Assembly: GCA_029851945.1 (NCBI GenBank)
Contig: JARKUZ010000033.1
Coordinates: forward strand, 1 to 64,000
DNA: 64,000 bases
Source: Terrisporobacter sp.
GTDB lineage: Bacteria > Bacillota_A > Clostridia > Peptostreptococcales > Peptostreptococcaceae
Reading direction: 5' to 3'
Made by a program: the position numbers and the translations under genes. A model generated the notes under the pieces. That model was not told where the DNA came from. It did not search any database and was given only the letters and a program-made list of their open reading frames with translations. Positions within the stretch are counted from its first letter, which is position 1. Every line of letters begins with the position of its first letter. Shown in pieces: positions 47,269 through 55,586 of the stretch.

Positions 47269-48444
47269 TTACATTCTCTTCATATAATCTTTCGTATCTG
47301 TTGGCAGTTGCTTATTTTTCAACTTATCTTCAATTTCTTCCTTAATTATAGAATAAATAATAGCAAATAAAGGAACTCCTATTATCATACCTACTATTCC
47401 AAAAAACTTACCTGAAACTAATATTGCAAATAGTATCCAAAATGCTGAAATTCCTATGGAATCTCCAAGTATCTTAGGCCCTATTATATTACCATCTATT
47501 TGTTGTATTATAAATACTAAAACTAAAAATACTAAAGCCTTCGTTGGTGAAACAAATAGTATTATAATAAATGATGGTATTGCACCGATAAAAGGTCCAA
47601 AGAATGGAATTATATTAGTTACTCCTATTATAACTGAGATTAATAAAGTATATGGCATCTTGAATATTGAAAACACCACAAAACTAAGCATACCTATAAT
47701 AGCAGAATCTATTATTTTTCCACTTAAAAATTTCCCAAAAGTCTCGTTACTTCTGTAAGTTAATTCAAATATTCTATTTGATGTTTTTTGTGAAAATAGT
47801 GCACAAATTATCTTTCTATTAATTGCACAGAATCTTTCTTTATCTATTAATAAATATACAGAAATAATTATTCCAAGAACTATGTTCCATATACTTGAAG
47901 CGATAATTTTTAAAGCATTTCCTATAACAGGAATAATTTCACTAACAAAATTCATAATATATGCTATAAGCTTATTCATTTGTTCTTCTATTAAAGCTAC
48001 ATATTCAGAATCAAGATTAGCTTCATTTACTAATTCATTAAATAACTTTGTTACATTATCCACATAATGAGGAATGTCATTAACAAGCCCCATTATACTA
48101 TCTATTAATTGTGGGATTATAAAATTCATAGATAAGTATAAAATTCCTGCAGCAGATAGATAAGTTGCTATTAAAGCAATACTTCTCTTTTGTCCATATT
48201 TTAATTTTTTATACCAGTCTAATTTACCAAATGTATTAACTTCAAAAAATGTCAATACAAAGTTCAATAAGTAAGCAATTGAAAATCCTATAATAAAAGG
48301 ATACATTATTCCTATAAATATACTAATTTTCTCACTAAAGGATCCTATTTGCGATGCCATAAAATAAAAAATTATACTACAGCATATTACTATTAAAGTA
48401 TATACTGATATAGTATTGTATTTTGAATTCCAATCTATTTTCAT
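47269..48444 (-). CDS. AI-2E family (PerM/TqsA-like) transporter
   Basis: 391 residues and about eight helices, with a large extracytoplasmic segment in the first half and the family motif region GVTNIIPFFGPFIGAIPSF followed by QQIDGNIIGPKILGDSIGI. Inner-membrane protein; family members export autoinducer-2 or act as Na+(Li+)/H+ antiporters. The substrate is not decided here. AGGAG precedes the ATG. Same strand as the pseudokinase gene 32 bases upstream; possibly co-transcribed. Confidence 0.88.
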   Translation of the reverse strand: MKIDWNSKYNTISVYTLIVICCSIIFYFMASQIGSFSEKISIFIGIMYPFIIGFSIAYLLNFVLTFFEVNTFGKLDWYKKLKYGQKRSIALIATYLSAAGILYLSMNFIIPQLIDSIMGLVNDIPHYVDNVTKLFNELVNEANLDSEYVALIEEQMNKLIAYIMNFVSEIIPVIGNALKIIASSIWNIVLGIIISVYLLIDKERFCAINRKIICALFSQKTSNRIFELTYRSNETFGKFLSGKIIDSAIIGMLSFVVFSIFKMPYTLLISVIIGVTNIIPFFGPFIGAIPSFIIILFVSPTKALVFLVLVFIIQQIDGNIIGPKILGDSIGISAFWILFAILVSGKFFGIVGMIIGVPLFAIIYSIIKEEIEDKLKNKQLPTDTKDYMKRM

Positions 48445-48476
48445 GCTTCCACTCCTGATAAATATTTATTTTTCCT

Positions 48477-49430
48477 TTACTTAAACTTTACAATAACAGT
48501 AAATAATATTATGACTGTTAATACTAGTAAGACTGCTTTTTGGAAGAATTTATTACCGTTCTTTCCTGAGCTCATAGTACTACCCTCAAGTTCAAGTTTA
48601 TCAACTTGTGGATCTTTAATATCAGCTTTTACATACATAAATTTACTTAAGTCTATTAATACTTCATCTGTACTATTATATTTGTCTTTTCTTCTGATAA
48701 GCTTCTTAACTATATTTACTAAGGCTATATTTTCATTATTTACACCTACCGTATTCCAATCAATACCCTTGTCTATTAATTTTAACATTTCTTTTTCATT
48801 TTTTCCAATACCAAAAGGCATTTTTTTAAAAATAGCATCAAATAATATTACACCTAAAGTAAAAAAATCACTTTCTAAGTCTGTATAGTCAATATTAAGC
48901 TGGTGAGGAGATAGGAAACCAATATAATTCCCCTTTCTTATATTAACTCCATTATTAGCTTTTGTTATGCAGTAATCATATATTTTTATATTATGGTTTT
49001 CATCCACAAAAATATTATCTTCATTTAAACTTCCATGATACAGTCCATATCCAAAAGCTGAACCCAAAGTTCTAAGTATCTTTTTTGTTATATTGACTAT
49101 ACTATTTAAATCCATATAATTACCTTTTATTACTTTTTTCAATTCAATTCCTGAAAAAAACTCATTAACGATATAATAACACTCTTTATTATTTATATAA
49201 TCTGCTCCTACATCTAAAATCTTCGCAATATTAGAAGACTTTATATGCATTAGCATGGTAGATTCATCGATTAAATTAGGAATAAAATTTCTACTTATAT
49301 ATTTATTATCTTCTATAACTTGAACAAATACTAATTTATTTTCAAATAAATCTCTAGCTTTATAAAGCTTTCCAAAGATTATATCTTCATTTCTATCTAA
49401 TATTTCATATCTATCTGAAATTAAATTCAT
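48477..49430 (-). CDS. Membrane-anchored protein-kinase-like protein (probable pseudokinase)
   Basis: 317 residues. A PknB-like kinase fold spans residues 5-275 and one membrane helix (about 294-314) ends the protein, leaving the kinase domain cytoplasmic. Catalytic residues are missing: no glycine-rich loop at 12-22, no VAIK lysine (LVFVQVIED at 33-41), HRD-x4-N replaced by HGSLNEDN (132-139), and DFG replaced by DYC (152-154). The fold elements YIVNEFFSGIEL and FFTLGVILFDAIF remain. Likely a scaffold or sensor rather than an active Ser/Thr kinase. AGGAGGTG precedes the ATG. Confidence 0.75.
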   Translation of the reverse strand: MNLISDRYEILDRNEDIIFGKLYKARDLFENKLVFVQVIEDNKYISRNFIPNLIDESTMLMHIKSSNIAKILDVGADYINNKECYYIVNEFFSGIELKKVIKGNYMDLNSIVNITKKILRTLGSAFGYGLYHGSLNEDNIFVDENHNIKIYDYCITKANNGVNIRKGNYIGFLSPHQLNIDYTDLESDFFTLGVILFDAIFKKMPFGIGKNEKEMLKLIDKGIDWNTVGVNNENIALVNIVKKLIRRKDKYNSTDEVLIDLSKFMYVKADIKDPQVDKLELEGSTMSSGKNGNKFFQKAVLLVLTVIILFTVIVKFK

Positions 49431-49552
49431 AAATACACCTCCTATTTAATTTCGTTCCTTCTAAATTATAACAATATTTCACATTATTTTCTATCCTTTA
49501 ATAAGTTGTTGTTGGTATTAAAAAAATGCTAATCATAATATTGTTTATAATT

Positions 49553-49597
49553 AAAAAAACTATCTTACTGTAAATAAATTACATTAAGATAGCTTTT
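49553..49597 (-). terminator. Terminator of the VanW-family gene
   Basis: CTATCTTA-x-TGTAA ... TTACA-x-TAAGATAG stem (49560-49592), T7 on the minus strand. Confidence 0.75.
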
Positions 49598-49605
49598 TAT
49601 TGTTC

Positions 49606-50865
49606 TTATTTTTTATATACACTAGTATAAATGTATGATTTTGTACTTTTTCCATTTTTAGTTATAGTTCTATATGTTTTTGCTGCTGGTAAGTTATTAT
49701 ATTTGAATTCATCTACATCAATGCTAACACCTACTCGATCTTGTGCAGCGCCATATATTGCAGCTACAACAGTATCTCCACTTCTGTAGCACGAAATATA
49801 TATAGCATGATCAAAATTATTAGTAAACTTAAGATCACTGCCTCCATCGCTAACCATAGCATCCCTTCCTCTTGGCACATAAGATGACGTAATAGAATGA
49901 TTACGAACTTGATCAATTTGTAATCCAGATAACAATGCTGCATTAAATAATGTAGTTGAAGTTTGGCACACTCCTCCTCCAGGTCCATCTTCCATTGCAC
50001 CGTTTAATATAACTGGAGCATTTTTATATCCATTACTTAAAGTTCTTGGACCTGTTCTCTCATTATAAGAAAAAGTTTCTCCTGGAAGTAATAATACTTT
50101 ATTACTTTTTTGAGCTGCTAAACCTATATTATATGACCTTTCTTTATTAGCTGAATTAAACTTTGTTGAGAAAGATGCTAAACAAGAATTAATACTGCTT
50201 ACATCTTCTGTAGATATTTTAGGTTCTATAATAGACACTTTTAGTTGTACATTATCATACTTCTTGTTTTTTAATGCTTCAGATATTATTTTTTTATTTT
50301 CATCTATGTCAAATTTTTGTCCCTTTTTAGAAGGAGTTACCCTTATGCTACCACCGTATATATCCACTCTTGCATTTGACACTTCTTGATTTATATCATT
50401 TGCTATTGATTCTATAGATTTGTCCAGATTTTCTTCATTATAACTAGCACTTATAGTGTAGTTTTTCTTATTATTTTTTATACCTATATAAGAAGCTATA
50501 TCATTAAAATAAGACCCTGTTCTTGTGATATTATAGGCTTGATCTACTAACTTTTCAATATTATATTGTAGATTTATATCTTCACTTTTTATAGTGTATG
50601 AAGAATCATCATATTTTAACGTCAAATTATGTGGAGTATATTTCTTACTTACTATATTTATTGCTTCATCTTTACTCAGGTTAGATACTTCTATTCCTTG
50701 AATATAAACATTTTCAGCAATCTTACCATTATATAAGTAATTTTTTGTAAAGTAATTTAAATAAATAGATACTAATGCTAATATAACTATAATGACAACT
50801 CCTAATATGTTAAAAAACTTTTTATTATTTCCTTTATTCGACTTAGCTTTTACATTATCACTCAT
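49606..50865 (-). CDS. VanW-family protein with peptidoglycan-binding-like N-terminal domain
   Basis: 419 residues. One N-terminal membrane helix (about 20-42) makes it a type II anchored, outward-facing protein. A YoaR/PG_binding_4-like region (about 60-225) contains NVYIQGIEVSNLSKDEAINI. The VanW domain follows (about 255-385), with LLLPGETFSYNERTGPRT, EDGPGGGVCQTSTTLFNAA and SSYVPRGRDAMVSDGGSDLK. VanW proteins are linked to cell-wall metabolism and, in some strains, vancomycin operons; no van genes are near. GAGGTGAG precedes the ATG. Confidence 0.88.
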   Translation of the reverse strand: MSDNVKAKSNKGNNKKFFNILGVVIIVILALVSIYLNYFTKNYLYNGKIAENVYIQGIEVSNLSKDEAINIVSKKYTPHNLTLKYDDSSYTIKSEDINLQYNIEKLVDQAYNITRTGSYFNDIASYIGIKNNKKNYTISASYNEENLDKSIESIANDINQEVSNARVDIYGGSIRVTPSKKGQKFDIDENKKIISEALKNKKYDNVQLKVSIIEPKISTEDVSSINSCLASFSTKFNSANKERSYNIGLAAQKSNKVLLLPGETFSYNERTGPRTLSNGYKNAPVILNGAMEDGPGGGVCQTSTTLFNAALLSGLQIDQVRNHSITSSYVPRGRDAMVSDGGSDLKFTNNFDHAIYISCYRSGDTVVAAIYGAAQDRVGVSIDVDEFKYNNLPAAKTYRTITKNGKSTKSYIYTSVYKK

Positions 50866-50986
50866 AAACTCACCTCATCCCTGAATAAAATTATATTTTA
50901 ATATAAGGTTATTAACAATATGATTTATCAATATGTAACTTTATTGTTACACATTTTCCCATATACTTATATGTAAACATAAAAAA

Positions 50987-51018
50987 AGACCTAACTTGCT
51001 ATTACACAAGCATGGTCT
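50987..51018 (-). terminator. Terminator of the 56-aa SOS-like gene
   Basis: GACC-x3-CTTG ... CAAG-x3-GGTC hairpin on the minus strand followed by T7 (50981-50987). Confidence 0.7.
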
Positions 51019-51054
51019 AATTTAATAATCTTTTATATATCCTATACATTTATA

Positions 51055-51225
51055 TTAATGTGTTCTCTCTTTCTTTATATGAGTAAATTTACCAGAATCA
51101 GCTATAAAAACAAATCCCATTTTATTATAAATTTCATTTAATTGAAATAATGTTACCTCACCTTTTTTTATATTCTCTAAAGTTATATCCTCTATTCTCT
51201 TTTCATTAGTTACCATAGTTATCAT
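51055..51225 (-). CDS. Small (56-aa) protein with LexA-like regulated promoter
   Basis: Reads MITMVTNEKRIEDITLENIK, then KKGEVTLFQLNEIYNKMGFV, and ends HIKKERTH. GAGGAGTG lies 9 bases before the ATG at 51225; a second ATG at codon 4 is less well placed. Charged, soluble, no signal or membrane helix, no family recognised. It has its own terminator (50987-51018) and a consensus sigma-A promoter at 51332-51360 with two LexA-like boxes, giving a 5' leader of about 100 bases. Likely a DNA-damage-inducible small protein. Confidence 0.6.
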   Translation of the reverse strand: MITMVTNEKRIEDITLENIKKGEVTLFQLNEIYNKMGFVFIADSGKFTHIKKERTH

Positions 51226-51310
51226 AAATATCACTCCTCAAATAAATTATTTATTTAATTATATTAATAAGCTTGTACTAATATGATAAAATTTATAATG
51301 CACGCTTAAC

Positions 51311-51322
51311 AAACATTCGTTC
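51311..51322 (-). promoter_or_regulatory. LexA-like box 2, just downstream of +1
   Basis: On the minus strand GAAC-GAAT-GTTT, one mismatch from the Firmicute SOS box GAAC-N4-GTTC. Centre 30 bases from the second box (about three helical turns). Confidence 0.5.
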
Positions 51323-51331
51323 TACAGTTTT

Positions 51332-51360
51332 ATTATATACGAACATATATTCGTTTTCAA
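51332..51360 (-). promoter_or_regulatory. Consensus sigma-A promoter with LexA-like box in spacer
   Basis: Minus strand TTGAAA (51355-51360), 17-base spacer, TATAAT (51332-51337). The spacer contains GAAT-ATAT-GTTC (51341-51352), one mismatch from GAAC-N4-GTTC. Repressor bound here would block RNA polymerase directly. Confidence 0.65.
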
Positions 51361-51622
51361 CATAAATTTTCAATTTTTTTACTTTTTATTTTTTAGTTTG
51401 ATATTTGTATAGATTTCTTACTATTTTGTTATTAAAGTTAAATTATATATTTTAGTTTGATAAAGTAATTTACTTACTTTAATTTAAATATTATCAATTA
51501 AGTAAAATACTAAATCTAAGTAAAAATTTTTTTCTTAGATACTAAAAAATTACTCATTATAGAACTAATTTTCTTCAATTAATAAATCACTAACTTAAGA
51601 GAATTTTTTAGGGGGTAATATA
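51361..51622. other. AT-rich divergent spacer
   Basis: Between the SOS-like promoter (-) and the TM1266-type gene (+). No further gene or structure recognised. Confidence 0.4.
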
Positions 51623-51880
51623 ATGAGTAGAGTAGCTATTATTAGTGCCGTATTGGACGAGCCAGAAAAATGCCAACAAGAATTTAATAAAGTTTTAAGT
51701 AGTTTTAAAAAAATTATAAGGGGTAGAATGGGTATTCCTTTTGAAGATGAAGGTGTATCTATTATAAGTGTCATTGTAGTAGGGGAAATGGATAATATTA
51801 ATAATCTAACTGGAAAACTAGGTAAAATACCTTATGTTTCAGTTAAAACCAGTGTTTCAAAAAAAGAAATTATGGAGTAA
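51623..51880 (+). CDS. TM1266-type iron-only hydrogenase system putative regulator
   Basis: 85 residues with an ACT/NikR-C-like fold: the N-terminus RVAIISAVLDEPEKCQQEFN, then IIRGRMGIPFEDEGVSIISV and KLGKIPYVSVKTSVSK, match the small protein family (TIGR03959) that accompanies hydEFG genes. AGGGGG lies 8 bases before the ATG. Only 4 bases separate it from the decayed hydF, the expected operon partner. Probably intact, although its operon partner is lost. Confidence 0.8.
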   Translation: MSRVAIISAVLDEPEKCQQEFNKVLSSFKKIIRGRMGIPFEDEGVSIISVIVVGEMDNINNLTGKLGKIPYVSVKTSVSKKEIME

Positions 51881-51884
51881 TAAG

Positions 51885-52978
51885 ATGAGTTTAAATTCAA
51901 CACGTCAGTCTGTAAGAATACATATAGGATTATTCGGGGAAAGAAATGCATGTAAATCTAGTGTATAATTAATGCAATTTCTAATCAAGATATCGCTATA
52001 GTATCTGATGTAGCCGGTACTACAACAGATACTGTATTTAGACCAATAGAAATACTTCCAATAGGACCCTGTGTTCTTATAGATACTTTCGGTTTAGATG
52101 ATATTGTTTTTTTTAGGAGAATTAAGAGTTAGTAAATTTCTTGATATATTAAATAAGACAGATATTACTCTTATAATAGTAGATTCTAGTTTAGGCATTA
52201 GTAATGATGATTTAGAACTTATAAATCTTTAAAAAAATAAAAAAATTCCTCATATACTTGTGTTAAATAAAATAGATAAAATCAAAGATAAAACTAAGCT
52301 TATCAAATCAACTAAATCACAAGTGCAATGCCCTATCACCTGTATCTCTTCTACTACTAAAAAAGGTATTGATAAATCAAAAGAAATCATAATTGATAAT
52401 GTATACTATGAAAGCTCAAATTTAAAACTAGTTTCAGATTTAATAAGGAAACAACATTAAAAGAAACATTATCTAACCTTAATAAGAAGCCCTCTCTTGT
52501 AATCACAGACTCTCAAGTTTTTCAACAAGTTTCTAATGATAATCCACAGGATATTTTACTAACATCATCTTCAATTTTATTTGCTAGACAAAAAGGTAAT
52601 TTAAAAGAATTAGTAAGAGGGACTAAGGCTATAGAAAGTTTAGAAGATGGTGATAGAATCTTAATTGCTGAAGGATGCACTCATCATATACAAAATGATG
52701 ATATAGGCTCATTTAAAATTTCAAATTGGTTAAAAAATCATACTAAAAAAGATTTAATATTTGAATATTCTTCTGGTATTACTTTTACAAATGATATTAC
52801 TAAATACAAACTTATAATTCATTGTGGAGCATGTATGATGAATAGAAACTCCATGTTAGGTAGAATAAATAAAGCTAAAGAATATAATGTACCCATTGTT
52901 AATTATGGGATTCTAATTTCATATTTAAATAATATTTTAGATAGAACTTTAGAGCCTTTTCTATTTTCTCATATATAA
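51885..52978 (+). pseudogene. hydF: [FeFe]-hydrogenase maturation GTPase HydF, decayed
   Basis: The full HydF can be followed through several frames. Starts MSLNSTRQSVRIHIGLFGER. The P-loop reads ERNACKSS (C for the conserved G, 51951-51953), then a frameshift gives a stop at 51966. The G3 motif is DTFG instead of DTAG. A T8 run at 52107-52114 shifts frame again. An in-frame TAA lies at 52230-52232. Another shift lies near 52449. The C-terminal cluster-binding region is readable (GCTHHIQNDDIGS and IIHCGACMM). Multiple independent lesions plus changed GTPase residues show real decay, not sequencing error. Confidence 0.88.
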
Positions 52979-53092
52979 TAAGATTTATAATGTAGTATAG
53001 TTTTTACATATTAATTCTATAATACTTCTTGTTATTTATAATTCCAATGTAGTATTATTATATTACAAGGGAATTGTAAAGGGGGGTCTACA

Positions 53093-53656
53093 TTGAAGAA
53101 TACTAATCTAGATAATACGATTAGATTCATTGATAAAAAGGCTGAATACAAGGGGAAAAATCATCATAGTAGGTTAAATCTTAAAAATCTAAAAAATAAA
53201 AATAATAAAGTAATTAAGTATCAAGAACGTAAAAAAATAAAAGAATATAATGCTATAAAAAAGAAATTTAAAAATAGTAAATTATACAAATCAAGAAAGA
53301 TAATTTTAACACTTTCTATATTTTTATTTTCTTTACTTTTTATAGTATCTTTGTTGAATAAGTTTTATGATCCTAGTCCAGAAAGTACGGAGTTTACTAA
53401 TTTTAAATCAGAGAATCATGATTTATCTAAACATGAAGCATCCACTTATATGGATATTATTAAAGAATCAGTTCAAGGTACTCTAAATATAAAATCTAAA
53501 GTTGTAGTAGAAGAATTACATAAAAATGGCAATTTAGTCTTTGCACAAGGATATTTTAATATCCCTGATAGAGGATCTATATATTATGATATGATACTAA
53601 AAAATTATAAACCCTATTCTTTAAAAGTCAATGGTCAAGAGTTTATAAAAAAATAA
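53093..53656 (+). CDS. Basic single-pass membrane protein of unknown function
   Basis: 187 residues. The first 68 are strongly basic (many K, N, R), followed by a membrane helix (about 69-89, IILTLSIFLFSLLFIVSLLN), then an outward-facing domain of about 95 residues (EASTYMDIIKESVQGTLNI, VFAQGYFNIPDRGSIYYDMI) that looks like a folded sensor or lipoprotein-like domain. Start TTG at 53093, with AAGGGGGG about 6 bases upstream. Own terminator. No family recognised. Confidence 0.7.
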   Translation: MKNTNLDNTIRFIDKKAEYKGKNHHSRLNLKNLKNKNNKVIKYQERKKIKEYNAIKKKFKNSKLYKSRKIILTLSIFLFSLLFIVSLLNKFYDPSPESTEFTNFKSENHDLSKHEASTYMDIIKESVQGTLNIKSKVVVEELHKNGNLVFAQGYFNIPDRGSIYYDMILKNYKPYSLKVNGQEFIKK

Positions 53657-53679
53657 GGTACTAAATGTACCTTATTTTT
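53649..53679. terminator. Terminator overlapping a stop codon
   Basis: AAAAATAAGGTAC / GTACCTTATTTTT 13-bp stem with a 5-base loop. The stop codon of the basic membrane protein lies inside the 5' arm. It also serves the convergent 65-aa gene. Confidence 0.85.
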
Positions 53680-53690
53680 AGTTTTATTTA

Positions 53691-53888
53691 TTATTTTTTA
53701 ATATTATCTTTTATTGCTTTACCTACATTCACACCTGTGTTTATAGTTTCTTTTGCTACATTTCCTACTCCATTTACTACATCCTTCCCTATATTTACAC
53801 CTGTTCCTAGAGTTTCTTTTGCTACATTTCCTACTCCATTTATAACTTCTTTTCCAACATCAGTAATAGGTTTCGTAACTTTGCCCAT
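53691..53888 (-). CDS. 65-aa protein built of tandem 22-residue repeats
   Basis: Two near-identical 22-residue units, GKEVINGVGNVAKETLGTGV and GKDVVNGVGNVAKETINTGV (each plus two residues), then a third partial unit starting GKAI and a lysine-rich end. Each unit is an amphipathic helix pattern, so membrane-surface binding or coiled assembly is plausible. AGGAG lies 8 bases before the ATG at 53888. The repeats are also visible at DNA level (53715-53860). Small, soluble, no known family; related to no neighbour. Confidence 0.65.
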   Translation of the reverse strand: MGKVTKPITDVGKEVINGVGNVAKETLGTGVNIGKDVVNGVGNVAKETINTGVNVGKAIKDNIKK

Positions 53889-54026
53889 TTAATACATCTC
53901 CTATATAATAATTTTAATATATAATATGAAAATAAAATAAATTTGTTACTATGTTCTTTTTTGTCATACAAATTTCCTTAGTTTGAACTTTCACTAAAAT
54001 ATTTGGTTACTTTATAAATTTTATAT

Positions 54027-54098
54027 AAAAAATTCACTTGACTCATGTAGCCAATGAAATTCCTTCATTAGCACTTCAGACAATGACCTTTCTCAAAA
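54027..54098 (+). repeat. Dispersed repeat copy C, at 3' side of the SH3b/3D gene
   Basis: AAAAAATTCACTTGACTCAT start, GTAGCCAATGA core, CTTCAGACAATGACCTTTCT near the end. About 80% like copy B (57436-57512) by eye. Here it lies outside any reading frame, just beyond the stop of the gene at 54107. Confidence 0.7.
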
Positions 54099-54106
54099 TG
54101 CACTTT

Positions 54107-55213
54107 TTATTCTAATATATATATTTCAATATTTCTTATTCCCCATGATATACATTCTTCTTTTGTATCCATATAAATATCAATTTTATTTCCTTTAATT
54201 CCACCACCACAATCTTCTGCTATAAATACTTTATCAAATTCAGGTATATATATCTTAGTTCCATAAGGTATTATTGTTGGATCTACAGCTATGGTTCTAC
54301 CCGATATAGGCTTTGTACCTGTAGATGTAATAGTACCATCGCAATAAGCGTATGCTTTTACATTCATAGTTTTATTTATATTTTGTGACGTTGATGTTTT
54401 TTCACTTGATGTAATTGTATTTTGGGCTATAGAATTAATTTCTTCTGGTGATTTTATATATTGACGACTACAGTACCCTACCTTTCCATTTGAAAGTTTC
54501 ACTTTATACCAAGAACTATTTTTATTCTCAACTATATTAACACTACTTCCTTTTTGTAAATATCCTATTATATTATTTTGTGTAGATGGCCCGCTTCTTA
54601 CATTTAAATTAGATGTAGTAATTAAAGTATCTATTATTGTAACGTCATTGGAGTTACTATTTAAAGCGCTATCATTTAAATTATTAGATTCGTTATTAAT
54701 GTTACTGCCTGAATTATTATCTTCCTTTAAATATTTATTACTAGCATATCCCACAGTTCCATTCTTTAATTTTACTCTATACCATCCACTACTTGATATA
54801 CCTATTATATCAACATGTTCACCTTTTCTTATGTAAGAAATTATTTTATGATCAGTAGATCCTCCACTTCTCACATTTAAATTAGCCGTCGATATTAAAG
54901 TTTTATTTAACGGCTTTATAGTTGTTGTTTGTGAATTTGTAATAGAAACATATCTTCCACTTACCCACCCACTCTTATTAGAATACTTAATTTCATACCA
55001 TCCATTTCTAGATGACATTATTTGAACTTTTTGATTTCTCATTACTCCACCTATAATGTTATTAGATGTAGAAGGTCCGCTTCTTACATTTAATGAACTA
55101 GCAGTTACTATTCCAATATTATCATCTGCATATACTCCTTGAGATAAACCAGAAGCATATACTAAAGAAGTTGCTGACAGCATGGCAAGAGCATATCTTT
55201 TCTTTTTATTCAT
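54107..55213 (-). CDS. Secreted cell-wall protein: three SH3b repeats plus C-terminal 3D (RpfB-like) domain
   Basis: 368 residues with a signal peptide (MNKKKRYALAMLSATSLVYA, cleavage near VYAD). Three bacterial SH3 units (each LNVRSGPST... NIIG ... WYKVKLSNGKVGYCS) at about 33-95, 105-165 and 200-260. The 3D domain (about 285-368) has VKAYAYCDG, TIAVDPTIIPYGTKIYI, EDCGGGIKGNKIDIYM with the Asp triad of MltA-like lytic enzymes. A peptidoglycan-binding hydrolase is inferred. The start at 55213 has GGGAGG upstream; an earlier ATG at 55267 has none. Confidence 0.88.
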   Translation of the reverse strand: MNKKKRYALAMLSATSLVYASGLSQGVYADDNIGIVTASSLNVRSGPSTSNNIIGGVMRNQKVQIMSSRNGWYEIKYSNKSGWVSGRYVSITNSQTTTIKPLNKTLISTANLNVRSGGSTDHKIISYIRKGEHVDIIGISSSGWYRVKLKNGTVGYASNKYLKEDNNSGSNINNESNNLNDSALNSNSNDVTIIDTLITTSNLNVRSGPSTQNNIIGYLQKGSSVNIVENKNSSWYKVKLSNGKVGYCSRQYIKSPEEINSIAQNTITSSEKTSTSQNINKTMNVKAYAYCDGTITSTGTKPISGRTIAVDPTIIPYGTKIYIPEFDKVFIAEDCGGGIKGNKIDIYMDTKEECISWGIRNIEIYILE

Positions 55214-55417
55214 CCTATTTCCTCCCATAAGTATTAATCTATTACAAAACATGTCATAATTATCCATTTATAAATACATTATAATATATTCTTATAATTT
55301 TAAGTTATATTAACAAAAATTTTTTTAATTTTTATTAAAAATAGGAAAAAAATTGCACTTATCATATTAAAAATATGTCATATAATAATATAAAGTATTT
55401 TTAATGGAGGATTGAAT

Positions 55418-55540
55418 ATGGAAAATTATCATATAGCTTCAATTACAAAAGATGAAGAAATCGCTATAAAAAAAGCTGAAGAACAAATAAAACAAGAAAC
55501 GGGAAAAGAATTTGTTATAATTGCATGGGAAAAAGAATAA
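55418..55540 (+). CDS. 40-residue charged small protein
   Basis: Reads MENYHIASITKDEEIAIKKA and then EEQIKQETGKEFVIIAWEKE. AATGGAGG lies 8 bases before the ATG and a terminator follows directly, so it is a genuine small gene. Helix-strand pattern, no signal or membrane segment, no function known. Divergent from the SH3b/3D gene. Confidence 0.65.
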   Translation: MENYHIASITKDEEIAIKKAEEQIKQETGKEFVIIAWEKE

Positions 55541-55554
55541 AGTATACAATAATT

Positions 55555-55581
55555 AAGGACATCATATTTAATGATGTCCTT
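55555..55581. terminator. Bidirectional terminator
   Basis: AAGGACATCAT / ATGATGTCCTT 11-bp perfect stem with a 5-base loop, between the 40-aa gene (+) and the nuclease gene (-). Confidence 0.8.
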
Positions 55582-55586
55582 TATAC

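Noticed and set aside
48477..49430. Calling the kinase-like protein an active PknB/PrkC Ser/Thr kinase
   Set aside because: The lysine, HRD aspartate and DFG are all missing and there are no PASTA repeats.
49764..50000. Alternative minus-strand frame inside the VanW gene
   Set aside because: Overlaps a well-conserved VanW domain in another frame and has no start signal of its own.
53665..53892. Plus-strand open frame of 75 codons with repeated F/T/P pattern
   Set aside because: It is the exact antisense of the 65-aa repeat gene, whose minus-strand start has a good ribosome site; the plus frame has none.
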